Shown here piece by piece: positions 16,890-24,332 of a stretch of DNA of 64,000 bases. This DNA comes from Eubacteriales bacterium. GTDB taxonomy: Bacteria; Bacillota_A; Clostridia; Lachnospirales; Lachnospiraceae. Made by a program: the position numbers and the translations under genes. The notes below the pieces were generated by a model. It made no database searches. It was given only the letters and a program-made list of their open reading frames with translations, and was not told where the DNA came from. The stretch lies in assembly GCA_030533315.1 (NCBI GenBank), contig JAUNJL010000004.1, positions 1 through 64,000 on the forward strand, written 5' to 3'. Every line of letters starts with the position of its first letter. The first letter of the stretch is position 1.

Positions 16890-18326
16890 TTAGACTGTTC
16901 CATGCTTTTTGGAGGGACGGTCCTCCCTTTTCGTAAACAGCATCTCAAATGCGCCGATCACGTATTTTCTGGTATCCTGAGGGCTGATAACAGTGTCCAC
17001 GTAGCCCCTTGCGGCTGCGGAGGAAACGCTGGACTGAAGCTCCCGATAAGCCGCCGCCTTCTCCCGAAGGACGGCCGCATCCTCCCCCGCATACATGATC
17101 TTTGCAGCCAGGGAGGCGTCCATCATGCCGATCTCCGCCTGCTCCCAGGCAAACACCATGTCTGCCCCGATGGCCTTGCTGTTCATGGCAACGTAGGCGC
17201 TGCCGTAGGCCTTTCCGATGATCACGTTCACCTTGGGAACGGTGGCCCCTGCAAAGGCATGGATCATCTCTCCCACGGAGGCGGCCATCATCTTCTCACT
17301 GCACAGGGTGGCCTTAAAGCCGTTTACATTCGTCAAAGTGAGAACCGGGATCTCGAAGGCGTCACAGAATCTCACGAAGTCAGCCGCCTTCCTCGCACCT
17401 CTTGCAGAAAGGCTTCCGTCCAGCTCCTCCAGGAGAGTGCCGTCCTCCCCGTAGATCTGGCTTCTGTTGGCCACTGCGCCGATGGTGGCGCCGTTTAAGC
17501 GGATAAAACCGGCACAGATATCCTTTCCGTAATCCGCCTTAATCTCGAAGAACGCACCGTCATCCCCGATACGGGAGAGGGCGATGCCGGTGTCCTGCGC
17601 ACAATTTTCCAGGTCCGCACATACCCGGTTCAGATCGTCGGTGCATTCCATAAAGGAATCGGTATCCTCATTGTTGGAGGGCAGATAGGTCACCAGCTCC
17701 CGGATCCTTCCAAGAATCTCCATTTCCGTACCCGTGCCGTCGATCAGGCCGGTCTCCTCGCTCTGGAAGGACGCCGCGGAGGTATCACACTTTCCGATGC
17801 TGTTCCCCTCCAATGCGTTGGGGGTGTTGACGAACATCCGTCCCTTCTTCTCCTCTATGAAGGTAAAGTCCGTCAGCGCCGGAACCACTGCCATACCGCC
17901 GCCGCAGGTGCCGAAAATGCCTGTGATCTGGGGAATCACGCCGGATGCCAGGGTCTGCTTCAGGTAAATCTCACCGAAAGCCTCCAGCGCATCCGTGGCT
18001 TCCTGAAGACGAAGGCCTGCACAGTCGATCAGACCGATCACAGGAGCGCCCATCTTCATGGCCAGGTCATACAAACGGGAAATCTTTTTGGCGTGCATCT
18101 CCCCTACGGTTCCATTCAGCACGGAAACATCCTGGCTGTAAACATAGACCAGGTTTCCATCAATGACGCCGTAGCCGGTAATGACCCCATCTGAAGGTGC
18201 CTTCTTCTCAGTCATGTTGAAATCGGTGGATCTGGCCGTCACGCCTTGGCCGATCTCAACAAAACTGTTTGGGTCAAGCAAAGAGTCAATTCTTGTGCTT
18301 GCTAAGCTTTGTGTTGCATTACTCAT
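16890..18326 (-). CDS. Acyl-CoA carboxyltransferase (methylmalonyl-CoA decarboxylase alpha / transcarboxylase 12S type)
   Basis: 478 aa. Two crotonase-like carboxyltransferase lobes are visible, with DVSVLNGTVGEMHAKKI and GAPVIGLIDCAGLRLQEA in the first, and VLTLTNVNGF and GKAYGSAYVAMNSKAIGADMVFAW in the second. It moves CO2 between biotin and an acyl-CoA; methylmalonyl-CoA is the likeliest substrate, though malonyl- or glutaconyl-CoA cannot be excluded. It is the first gene of the operon, with a sigma-A promoter directly upstream and GGAGGG before the ATG. Confidence 0.88.
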   Translation of the reverse strand: MSNATQSLASTRIDSLLDPNSFVEIGQGVTARSTDFNMTEKKAPSDGVITGYGVIDGNLVYVYSQDVSVLNGTVGEMHAKKISRLYDLAMKMGAPVIGLIDCAGLRLQEATDALEAFGEIYLKQTLASGVIPQITGIFGTCGGGMAVVPALTDFTFIEEKKGRMFVNTPNALEGNSIGKCDTSAASFQSEETGLIDGTGTEMEILGRIRELVTYLPSNNEDTDSFMECTDDLNRVCADLENCAQDTGIALSRIGDDGAFFEIKADYGKDICAGFIRLNGATIGAVANRSQIYGEDGTLLEELDGSLSARGARKAADFVRFCDAFEIPVLTLTNVNGFKATLCSEKMMAASVGEMIHAFAGATVPKVNVIIGKAYGSAYVAMNSKAIGADMVFAWEQAEIGMMDASLAAKIMYAGEDAAVLREKAAAYRELQSSVSSAAARGYVDTVISPQDTRKYVIGAFEMLFTKREDRPSKKHGTV

Positions 18327-18385
18327 TCTTGTTTGCCCTCCATTTTACAAAAATTTTAAAGTATAACCAAAAACTGCCGTCTTTA

Positions 18386-18414
18386 ATTTTACCTTTTTTT
18401 CAGATTTATTTCAA
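18386..18414 (-). promoter_or_regulatory. Sigma-A-type promoter of the decarboxylase operon
   Basis: Minus strand TTGAAA (18414-18409), 17-bp spacer, TAAAAT (18391-18386), about 60 bases before the carboxyltransferase start. The surrounding 80 bases are much more AT-rich than their neighbours. Confidence 0.65.
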
Positions 18415-18507
18415 GACATTTCCTTATTTTTTGCCATAGATGCAAAGGAAGGGGACAAGAAGGCACGGTGCGCCATGGGCAGTCCCCCGACGAAAGAGCG
18501 CGCCGTC

Positions 18508-18536
18508 AAAAAACCTCCGGAGCAGCTCCGGAGGTT
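18508..18536 (-). terminator. Terminator of the first D,D-carboxypeptidase gene
   Basis: Perfect 11-bp minus-strand stem ACCTCCGGAGC/GCTCCGGAGGT followed by six T, four bases after the stop codon at 18540. Confidence 0.92.
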
Positions 18537-18539
18537 CTC

Positions 18540-19799
18540 TCAACCATGGAAAAACCGATGAAAAACCTGATCCACACACCAGAAATAGGTGATCCTCTGT
18601 ATATTTCTGTCCGCCAGGATCGGGTATTCCCCCATCGCCTCCTCCCCCAGGAGAAGACAAAGAGTCCCCAGCCTCTGCCCCTTTTTCACCGGCGCCTGGA
18701 CGCTTTTGGGAAGCTCCGCCCGCAGGGAGATCTCCTCATCCTTTTTCAGCAGGATGGTCCTCTCTTTTTCCCCGAGGGAGACCTGGCAGAGCCCTTTGAC
18801 AAAAAGGGAACCCTCCCCCGCTCCCTCCCGGACCGGGATCTCCCATTCCCCCGTCTCCTGCCACAGAGGCCTTTTTTCGTAATTTTCCTCCCCGTAGGCC
18901 AGAAGCGCCCTGGTATCCTTCCACTTGTAGGTTTTGTTGTTGGGCCATCCGCAGCCTAAAAGGGCGATGATGAAAAGACGGCCCTCCCTTTCGCAGGCGC
19001 AGACGTAACAATACCCCGCATCGCCCGTAAAGCCGGTCTTCCCGGAGATCACCCCCTCCTCCATGTCCAAAAGGGCGTTTGCATTGTGAAGGGAAAACTG
19101 CCGTTTCCCGGAAAGATCGGAGAAGGAATAATCCCTGGTCTGGGTGATACGGCAAAAGGCCTCGTTTTGGATGGCATAACGCATGATAAGGGCCAGATCC
19201 CGGGCGGTGGTCTCATGGACGCCCTCCCCGTCCACCGCATCCAGCCCGTTGGGCGTCACAAAATGAGTGTCTGTACAGCCGATCTCCCTGGCCTTTTCAT
19301 TCATCATCCGGGCAAAGCCCTCCACGGATCCCGCCACGTGCTCCGCCACGGCCACGGCAGAATCGTTATGACTCTTCAGCATCAGGGAATACAAAAGATC
19401 CTCCAGATAATACTGCTCGCCCTCCCGTATGTTCAGCCGCACCTCCGGCTGGGAGGCCGCCGTTTTGGAAACCTGCACGTAATCATCCCCGGAGGCGTTT
19501 TCCAGCGCCAGGATACAGGTCAGAACCTTCGTGGTGCTGGCGTTGGGCCTTCGGGTATAGCCTTCCTTTTCGTACAGCACCCGCCCCGTCTCCCCGTCCA
19601 TCAAAAGAGCCGAGAGAGCATAAAGGCTGCCCGGTTCCTCCTCCCCCGCCTTCCCCGTCTGCATATCCACCGCCGCCGGGATCATCTGTACCACCCCGGG
19701 CTGCTCCTCCCCCCATGCCGGAAGAAAACCGGCAAGGATGACGCCGGCGCCTGCCAGCGCCGCAAGGATCCTCCTGACCGTCATATTTACCTCTTTCAT
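18540..19799 (-). CDS. Serine-type D-Ala-D-Ala carboxypeptidase (DacF type)
   Basis: 419 aa from the ATG at 19799, with AGGAGGTTTGCC just upstream. A signal peptide (MKEVNMTVRRILAALAGAGVILAGFLPAWG) leads to a penicillin-binding domain with the three active-site motifs: SxxK in NASTTKVLTCILAL, SxN in KSHNDSAVAVAEH and KTG in VISGKTGFTGDAGY. It trims the terminal D-Ala of muropeptides outside the membrane. A PBP5-type C-terminal region with QAPVKKGQRLGTL follows. An upstream in-frame stretch contains the terminator of the PLC gene and is not coding. A second paralog is at 26297-27478. Confidence 0.93.
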   Translation of the reverse strand: MKEVNMTVRRILAALAGAGVILAGFLPAWGEEQPGVVQMIPAAVDMQTGKAGEEEPGSLYALSALLMDGETGRVLYEKEGYTRRPNASTTKVLTCILALENASGDDYVQVSKTAASQPEVRLNIREGEQYYLEDLLYSLMLKSHNDSAVAVAEHVAGSVEGFARMMNEKAREIGCTDTHFVTPNGLDAVDGEGVHETTARDLALIMRYAIQNEAFCRITQTRDYSFSDLSGKRQFSLHNANALLDMEEGVISGKTGFTGDAGYCYVCACEREGRLFIIALLGCGWPNNKTYKWKDTRALLAYGEENYEKRPLWQETGEWEIPVREGAGEGSLFVKGLCQVSLGEKERTILLKKDEEISLRAELPKSVQAPVKKGQRLGTLCLLLGEEAMGEYPILADRNIQRITYFWCVDQVFHRFFHG

Positions 19800-19926
19800 G
19801 GCAAACCTCCTTCGCCAGGGCAGCGGGGAAGCCCTTTTGGGGTCCCTTCCAGGCCCCTCTCCTCCAGATGAGCCAACAATCCCGATCCCCGTCTCCTCCC
19901 CGCGCCCCTTTGACCTCCAGCAGATC

Positions 19927-19979
19927 AAAAAAATACCAGAGCCCCGCCGGATATCCATCCGGAAATTGGGCTCTGGTAT
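19927..19979 (-). terminator. Terminator of the PLC-like gene
   Basis: Minus-strand 12-bp stem ATACCAGAGCCC/GGGCTCTGGTAT enclosing a smaller CCGGAT/ATCCGG hairpin, followed by seven T. Confidence 0.9.
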
Positions 19980-20000
19980 CATTGTATGCCGGCATGTCCG

Positions 20001-20822
20001 TCAATATGAAGCCAGGCTTCCTTTCCCACCGCTGTAATCCATGCTCCAGCGGCGGGAAAGAGGTTTTTCTTCTTTTGACAGTGCAAAAAGCTCCGCCAGC
20101 TCCTCCGGTGCGTTCTCCACCGCACCTGCAAAAAAATCCCACAGGCCTTCCACGTACATGCGGCTGCCCCTGGCAGGCTCCCTGGCCATAAAGAAATCCG
20201 TAAGGTCCTTTCGGTTTTTCTCCCCCGTCAGACCCGCCAGACGGCCCAGGAAGTCTCTCCTTCGCCCCTTGTCGTCGCAGACCATCAGGTTCGTGAGGAA
20301 TTTCTGCATTTTCAGGGAGACGTAAATGTTCCCCGTCCGCACAAGAGGCATGGCCCGGTGGATCACCCGGGCGTATTTCCACCTTGGGCGTATCCCCTGG
20401 GAGGGATAATAGGAATAAGGATTTTTGTTGGTCATGTGCATCAGGTACCGGTCAAATTCCTTTTCCAGGAGCGTGTGGGTCATGGCCCCGGAGGCGTCCA
20501 CCTGATCCACGTAAGGATGGCAGGCGGAATCCAGAAGATAATGGCAGCCGAAGCCCAGCAGATAGGTCAGCAGGGCCGGATCCCCTTTTTCCCGCACCTG
20601 GGCCATTCCCTGCTGAAAAAAGACGCAGGCCCGCTCCCTGTGCATCCCCACGCCGAAGGCCGTCACCGGATTCTTGGACAGCATGTAGTAAAACAGGATA
20701 TCCGGGCCCTGAAGCCCGATCCTGTACAGATCCTTGTGTCTCCTGATCACCTTCTGCATCTCCTCCGGCAGCTTCCTGTAAACCTTTTTCCCAAACAGGT
20801 CATGGGTGTATGTGGTAGGCAT
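20001..20822 (-). CDS. Zinc-dependent phospholipase C-like protein
   Basis: 273 aa, no signal peptide. The pattern MPTTYTHDLFGKKVYRKLP, IGLQGPDILFYY, LLGFGCHYLLDSACHPYVDQ and LLEKEFDRYLM is that of the zinc-dependent PLC-like family, with His/Asp residues (THDLF, GPD, CHYLLDSACHP, EKEFD) able to ligate metal. Members without a secretion signal are common in Clostridia and have no proven substrate. It has its own strong terminator. Confidence 0.8.
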   Translation of the reverse strand: MPTTYTHDLFGKKVYRKLPEEMQKVIRRHKDLYRIGLQGPDILFYYMLSKNPVTAFGVGMHRERACVFFQQGMAQVREKGDPALLTYLLGFGCHYLLDSACHPYVDQVDASGAMTHTLLEKEFDRYLMHMTNKNPYSYYPSQGIRPRWKYARVIHRAMPLVRTGNIYVSLKMQKFLTNLMVCDDKGRRRDFLGRLAGLTGEKNRKDLTDFFMAREPARGSRMYVEGLWDFFAGAVENAPEELAELFALSKEEKPLSRRWSMDYSGGKGSLASY

Positions 20823-20928
20823 CCTTCTTCTCCTCTCTTGCTCCTTGCGTTTTTTCCCTCGTTCCTCGTGCGTCGGCCCAAGCTGGCCGCCACACGTGCT
20901 TCCCCGCGTTTTCTTCGCCTCACGGCCC

Positions 20929-21498
20929 CTACAAATCCAGTCTCAGCTGAACCTCCTCCTCGGCCTCCGCCTTGAAATCCTCCAGCTTCACAGGGTCCAT
21001 GGCCGGAAGCTCCTCCAGTCCCTGCACCCCAAAGGTTCTCAGGAAGGCCTCGGTGGTCCCCAGCAGAATGGGCCGCCCCGGGGCGTCCAGGCGCCCCAGC
21101 TCCTTGACAAGATCGTACTCGATCAGCTTGTTGACCGCATGGTCGCATTTGACGCCCCGGATCTTCTCGATCTCCGCCTTGGTCACCGGCTGCTTGTAGG
21201 CGACGATGGAAAGAGTCTCCAGCATCACGTCGCTCAGAGCCGGCTTCTTGGGCTGCATGGCGATCCGAATGAGAAATTCGTAGAACTCCTTTTTCGTGCA
21301 CAGCTGGAAAGAGCCGTCCAGCTCAATGATCTGGATCCCCCGGTCCTCCTGGCGGTACCGGTCCATCATCCTGTGAAGGATCTTCTCCGTCGTGCTTTTA
21401 TCCTGCATCACCGCCTTTGCGATCTGCCCCAGCTCCACGGAGTCTCCCATGGTAAACAGGATCGCCTCAATGGCGGCTTCCACTTTTTTCAGTTCCAT
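20929..21498 (-). CDS. scpB: Segregation and condensation protein ScpB
   Basis: 189 aa. ScpB is the winged-helix kleisin-associated subunit of the SMC-ScpAB condensin. Family blocks visible are AIEAILFTMGDSVELGQIA near the start, ALSDVMLETLSIVAYKQPVTKAEIEKIRGV in the middle and GRLDAPGRPILLGTTEAFLRTFGV near the C-terminus. It starts 3 bases after scpA. An acidic tail replaces the Pro-rich tail of some homologs. Confidence 0.96.
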   Translation of the reverse strand: MELKKVEAAIEAILFTMGDSVELGQIAKAVMQDKSTTEKILHRMMDRYRQEDRGIQIIELDGSFQLCTKKEFYEFLIRIAMQPKKPALSDVMLETLSIVAYKQPVTKAEIEKIRGVKCDHAVNKLIEYDLVKELGRLDAPGRPILLGTTEAFLRTFGVQGLEELPAMDPVKLEDFKAEAEEEVQLRLDL

Positions 21499-21501
21499 GG
21501 G

Positions 21502-22290
21502 TCACTCCTCCTCCGCAAATTCCGTCAGGTTCTTCCAGGTGTCCGGATCCGTGACCACCTGGATGTCAATATCGTCAAAAAGCGCCTCCTGGACCACCCG
21601 GATGTGCCCCATCTTCATCAGCTCCAAAACGGAGAGGAAGGTGACGATCACCTGGACTCTGGAATGCTGCCCCTCCAGAAGCTGGCGAAAGCGAAAGCGC
21701 CGGTTCTCCCTGGCAAAATCCCGCATCTGGAGCATCTTGTCCGACAGGCTGACCTCCTCCCGCTGGATGGTGCCGAACCGGCTGCGGATGGGATCGATGC
21801 GGTCGTCCTGCCTTCGGATGATGGACTGGTAAATCTGGTTCAGCTTTTCCAGGGTCAGCCCCTCCAAAAGCTGGGCCGGATCCACCGGCTCCCGGTATTC
21901 CAGCACCTCCTTGGGGATGGTGGCCTTTTTGTAGTAGATTCCTCCCGCTCCCTCCATCTTGTCCCTCAGCTCGTAGGACATGTATTTGTACATCTTGTAT
22001 TCCAAAAGCTTCTGTACCAGCTCCGCCCGGGGATCCTCTTCCTCCCCCTCCTGGTTGATCTCCTTGGGAAGGAGCATCCTGCACTTGATGTCCAAAAGGG
22101 TGGCCGCCATGACCATGAACTCGCTCATGATCCCCAGATCCTCTTCCTCCATGGAGTGAAGGTATTCCATGTACTGATCCGTGATCTCCACAATGGGAAT
22201 GTCGTAGATGTCGATCTTGTTCTTGTCTATCAGGTGGAGAAGGAGGTCCAGCGGACCCTCGAACACGTTTAGTTTGATTGAAATGGCCAT
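21502..22290 (-). CDS. scpA: Segregation and condensation protein ScpA (kleisin)
   Basis: 262 aa. ScpA is the kleisin that bridges the SMC heads and, with ScpB, compacts and segregates chromosomes. The N-terminal block is IKLNVFEGPLDLLLHLIDKNKIDIYDIPI, followed by YMEYLHSMEEEDLGIMSEFMVMAATLLDIKCRMLLP. A C-terminal winged helix ends in VTFLSVLELMKMGHIRVVQE. GAGGACAGGACA precedes the ATG. It lies 20 bases after the metallophosphoesterase gene. Confidence 0.96.
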   Translation of the reverse strand: MAISIKLNVFEGPLDLLLHLIDKNKIDIYDIPIVEITDQYMEYLHSMEEEDLGIMSEFMVMAATLLDIKCRMLLPKEINQEGEEEDPRAELVQKLLEYKMYKYMSYELRDKMEGAGGIYYKKATIPKEVLEYREPVDPAQLLEGLTLEKLNQIYQSIIRRQDDRIDPIRSRFGTIQREEVSLSDKMLQMRDFARENRRFRFRQLLEGQHSRVQVIVTFLSVLELMKMGHIRVVQEALFDDIDIQVVTDPDTWKNLTEFAEEE

Positions 22291-22310
22291 TGTCCTGTCC
22301 TCATGATAAA

Positions 22311-23111
22311 TTAGTGCCCGGCAGCCTCCAGCGTGATGATCAGAAGCTCCCTGGGATTGTGTATCCGAACGGGAATGGTGTGCTCCCCAAGCCCCGGACT
22401 CACCACCATATGACGGCCATCCTGGTGGAAATCCCCGCAGCAGTAAGGGGGCAAAAGCAGATACTGAGGGCAGGTGAGGCCATGGTGCTCACTAAGACGG
22501 ACCACGCCCCCGTGGTAATGGCCGCAGACCGTCAGATCCGCACCCCACTGAAAATAGGCCTTCCCATATTTGGGATTGTGGGCCAGAAGGACGCGGAGTC
22601 CCTCCCTCTCAGGCTCCCCCAAAAGCCCCGTCAGCACCTCTTTTTTCAGCTTGGGGGAATTTGGCTTGTGATAATAGAGGATGGGCAGATCCAGCCCGTA
22701 AAAGTTCACCCTCGTCCCCCGGATCCACCGCTCCGCCCGCTGATTTCTCAGAACCACCACGCCGGCCTGGGCGATCTCCCTCTCATATTCCTGGTAAAGC
22801 AAAGAAAAGGAATCCGACCGCTCCATCTTCGCCTCGTGATTCCCCGGGGCAAAGCAGACCGGAAACTCCCCGGCCAGGGTACAAAGAAGCTTCCTCGCCG
22901 TGGGAATGGTCCCCGGATCGCTGCGGACGATGAGATCCCCCGCCGCCAGCACCGCATCGGGACGGCTTTTTCGGATCTCTTCCAGCAAAAGGCAGTTATC
23001 CTCCCCAAAGGAAAGACCATGAAGATCCGCCAGCAGGGCAAACCGCAGGCTCTCCCGCCCCTTCAGCCTGGGGGAGGTCATCCGGTACGTCTTCGTCTGG
23101 AATCCTGCCAT
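22311..23111 (-). CDS. Metallophosphoesterase (calcineurin-like, YaeI/LpxH-like group)
   Basis: About 266 aa from the ATG at 23111; a GTG at 23147 is possible but would lie inside the previous gene. Dimetal phosphoesterase motifs are present: LLADLHG (D-x-H), AAGDLIVRSD (GD-x), APGNHE (GNHE), LLAHNP and CGHYHGG (GH-x-H). These enzymes cleave phosphodiester or monoester bonds; the substrate is unknown. It starts just before the stop of the molybdopterin-binding gene and shows no strong ribosome site, so coupling is likely. Confidence 0.85.
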   Translation of the reverse strand: MAGFQTKTYRMTSPRLKGRESLRFALLADLHGLSFGEDNCLLLEEIRKSRPDAVLAAGDLIVRSDPGTIPTARKLLCTLAGEFPVCFAPGNHEAKMERSDSFSLLYQEYEREIAQAGVVVLRNQRAERWIRGTRVNFYGLDLPILYYHKPNSPKLKKEVLTGLLGEPEREGLRVLLAHNPKYGKAYFQWGADLTVCGHYHGGVVRLSEHHGLTCPQYLLLPPYCCGDFHQDGRHMVVSPGLGEHTIPVRIHNPRELLIITLEAAGH

Positions 23112-23113
23112 GC

Positions 23114-24142
23114 TTATTTTCCAAACCCGCAGTTGGGGAACACGCACACCGGGCAGCCCAGACAGAGACCGCCCTCCCCATAGCCGGCGATGTCCTCTCT
23201 GGTGATCTCATCGTCTGCCATGAGCCTTGGAAGAACCAGGTCGAAGACCGTCCGCTTTGAATACATGACGCAGCCCGGCAGTCCCACAATGGGGATCCTT
23301 TTTCCCTCCTTCTCGTAATAGGCCAAAAGGATCATGGCCCCCGGGAGCACCGGCGCCCCGTAGGCCACCACCCTTGCCCCCGTGTCCTTAATGGCGCCGG
23401 GAGTCCTGTCGTCAGGATCCACGCTCATGCCGCCGGAACACAGAACCAAATCCGCCCCCTCCTGGATAAATCTCTCGATATCCCCGGTGATGACGGCCCT
23501 GTCATCGCCGGGCTTGGTCTGTCCCAGCACCGTCGTGGGAAATTCCTTCAGCTTGTCCAAAAGAACCGGGGTGAAATCATCCTGGATCAATCCCTTCTGC
23601 ACCTCGCTCCCCGTGGTGACGATTCCCACCTTTTTGTGGGAATAAGGCAGAATGGAAAAGATCGGCTCCTCTCCCACTGCCTCCACGGCCCGATCCATCT
23701 TCTCCTTCTCGATCACCAGGGGAATGACCCTCGTCCCGGCAAGCTTGTCTCCCTTTTTCACGGGAAAATCTCCGTGGCGGCAGGCGATTATCATCTCCCC
23801 CAGGGAATTGACCCTCCGAAGGGCCTCCCCGCGGATCTTAAACAGTCCGTCCTCTCCGGCCTCTATCTGGATCTTTCCCTCCTTCGGGGCGCCGCCCACC
23901 ATGTGATCCCCGGCACAGATCCTGTAGAGGATCTCTGCCGCCTCGTTTTCGTGGAGAAGCCCTTCCCGCTGCTCCCACACAAAAAGATGCTCCTTTCCCA
24001 CCTTCAGGAGAAGGGGAATGTCCTCCTCCCTCACAATATGTCCCTTGGAAAACAGGACGCCCTTTTTCTCGTCCTTGATGATTTGAGTGATGTCGTGGCA
24101 GAGCACACAGCCCACCGCGTCCACCGTCTTGATCTCTTTCAT
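23114..24142 (-). CDS. Molybdopterin-binding (MoCF/MogA-like) domain protein
   Basis: 342 aa. The N-terminal half resembles MoeA-type linkers (VDAVGCVLCHDITQI...SKGHIV). The centre holds the MoCF-biosynthesis fold with VGIVTTGSEVQKG, LVLCSGGMSVDPDDRTPGAI and IVGLPGCVMYSKRTVFDLVLPRLMA. The C-terminus is a compact Cys cluster, CLGCPVCVFPNCGFGK, which could bind a metal or cluster. It probably takes part in molybdenum cofactor handling, but it is distant from the mod locus at 37-41 kb. It opens the transcript that includes the metallophosphoesterase. Confidence 0.82.
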   Translation of the reverse strand: MKEIKTVDAVGCVLCHDITQIIKDEKKGVLFSKGHIVREEDIPLLLKVGKEHLFVWEQREGLLHENEAAEILYRICAGDHMVGGAPKEGKIQIEAGEDGLFKIRGEALRRVNSLGEMIIACRHGDFPVKKGDKLAGTRVIPLVIEKEKMDRAVEAVGEEPIFSILPYSHKKVGIVTTGSEVQKGLIQDDFTPVLLDKLKEFPTTVLGQTKPGDDRAVITGDIERFIQEGADLVLCSGGMSVDPDDRTPGAIKDTGARVVAYGAPVLPGAMILLAYYEKEGKRIPIVGLPGCVMYSKRTVFDLVLPRLMADDEITREDIAGYGEGGLCLGCPVCVFPNCGFGK

Positions 24143-24158
24143 TTCAAACTACCCCCAT

Positions 24159-24332
24159 TTTTTCTGTAAACCGGCCCTGATCCGGCCGGCAAAAGCACCA
24201 TTTTCCTGCAAACCGGCCTTATCAGGCCGGCAAAATACGGTTTTCTTATTTTTTTTGCAAACCGGTCCTGGCCCAGCCGGCAAAGCACCGTTTTCCTACA
24301 GACCGGCCTTGATCAGGCCGGCGTAAACACCA
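24159..24332 (-). repeat. Four decayed tandem repeats derived from the 3' end of the ABC exporter gene
   Basis: Units of 40-50 bases begin near 24159, 24201, 24241 and 24291. Each contains a CCGGCC...GGCCGG-type hairpin and a short T-rich tract. The rightmost unit contains the last codons of the ABC transporter (AGLIKAGL and stop); the other three look like mutated copies of that segment. Read on the minus strand they give successive hairpins after the stop codon, so the array probably works as a stacked terminator. Confidence 0.75.

Noticed and set aside
19800..19982. N-terminal extension of the first D,D-carboxypeptidase
   Set aside because: It contains the terminator of the PLC-like gene and would bury the signal peptide; AGGAGGT precedes the ATG at 19799.
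24159..24332. Possible CRISPR array
   Set aside because: Repeats are contiguous with no unique spacers, differ in length, contain palindromes derived from the exporter gene and have no cas genes nearby.
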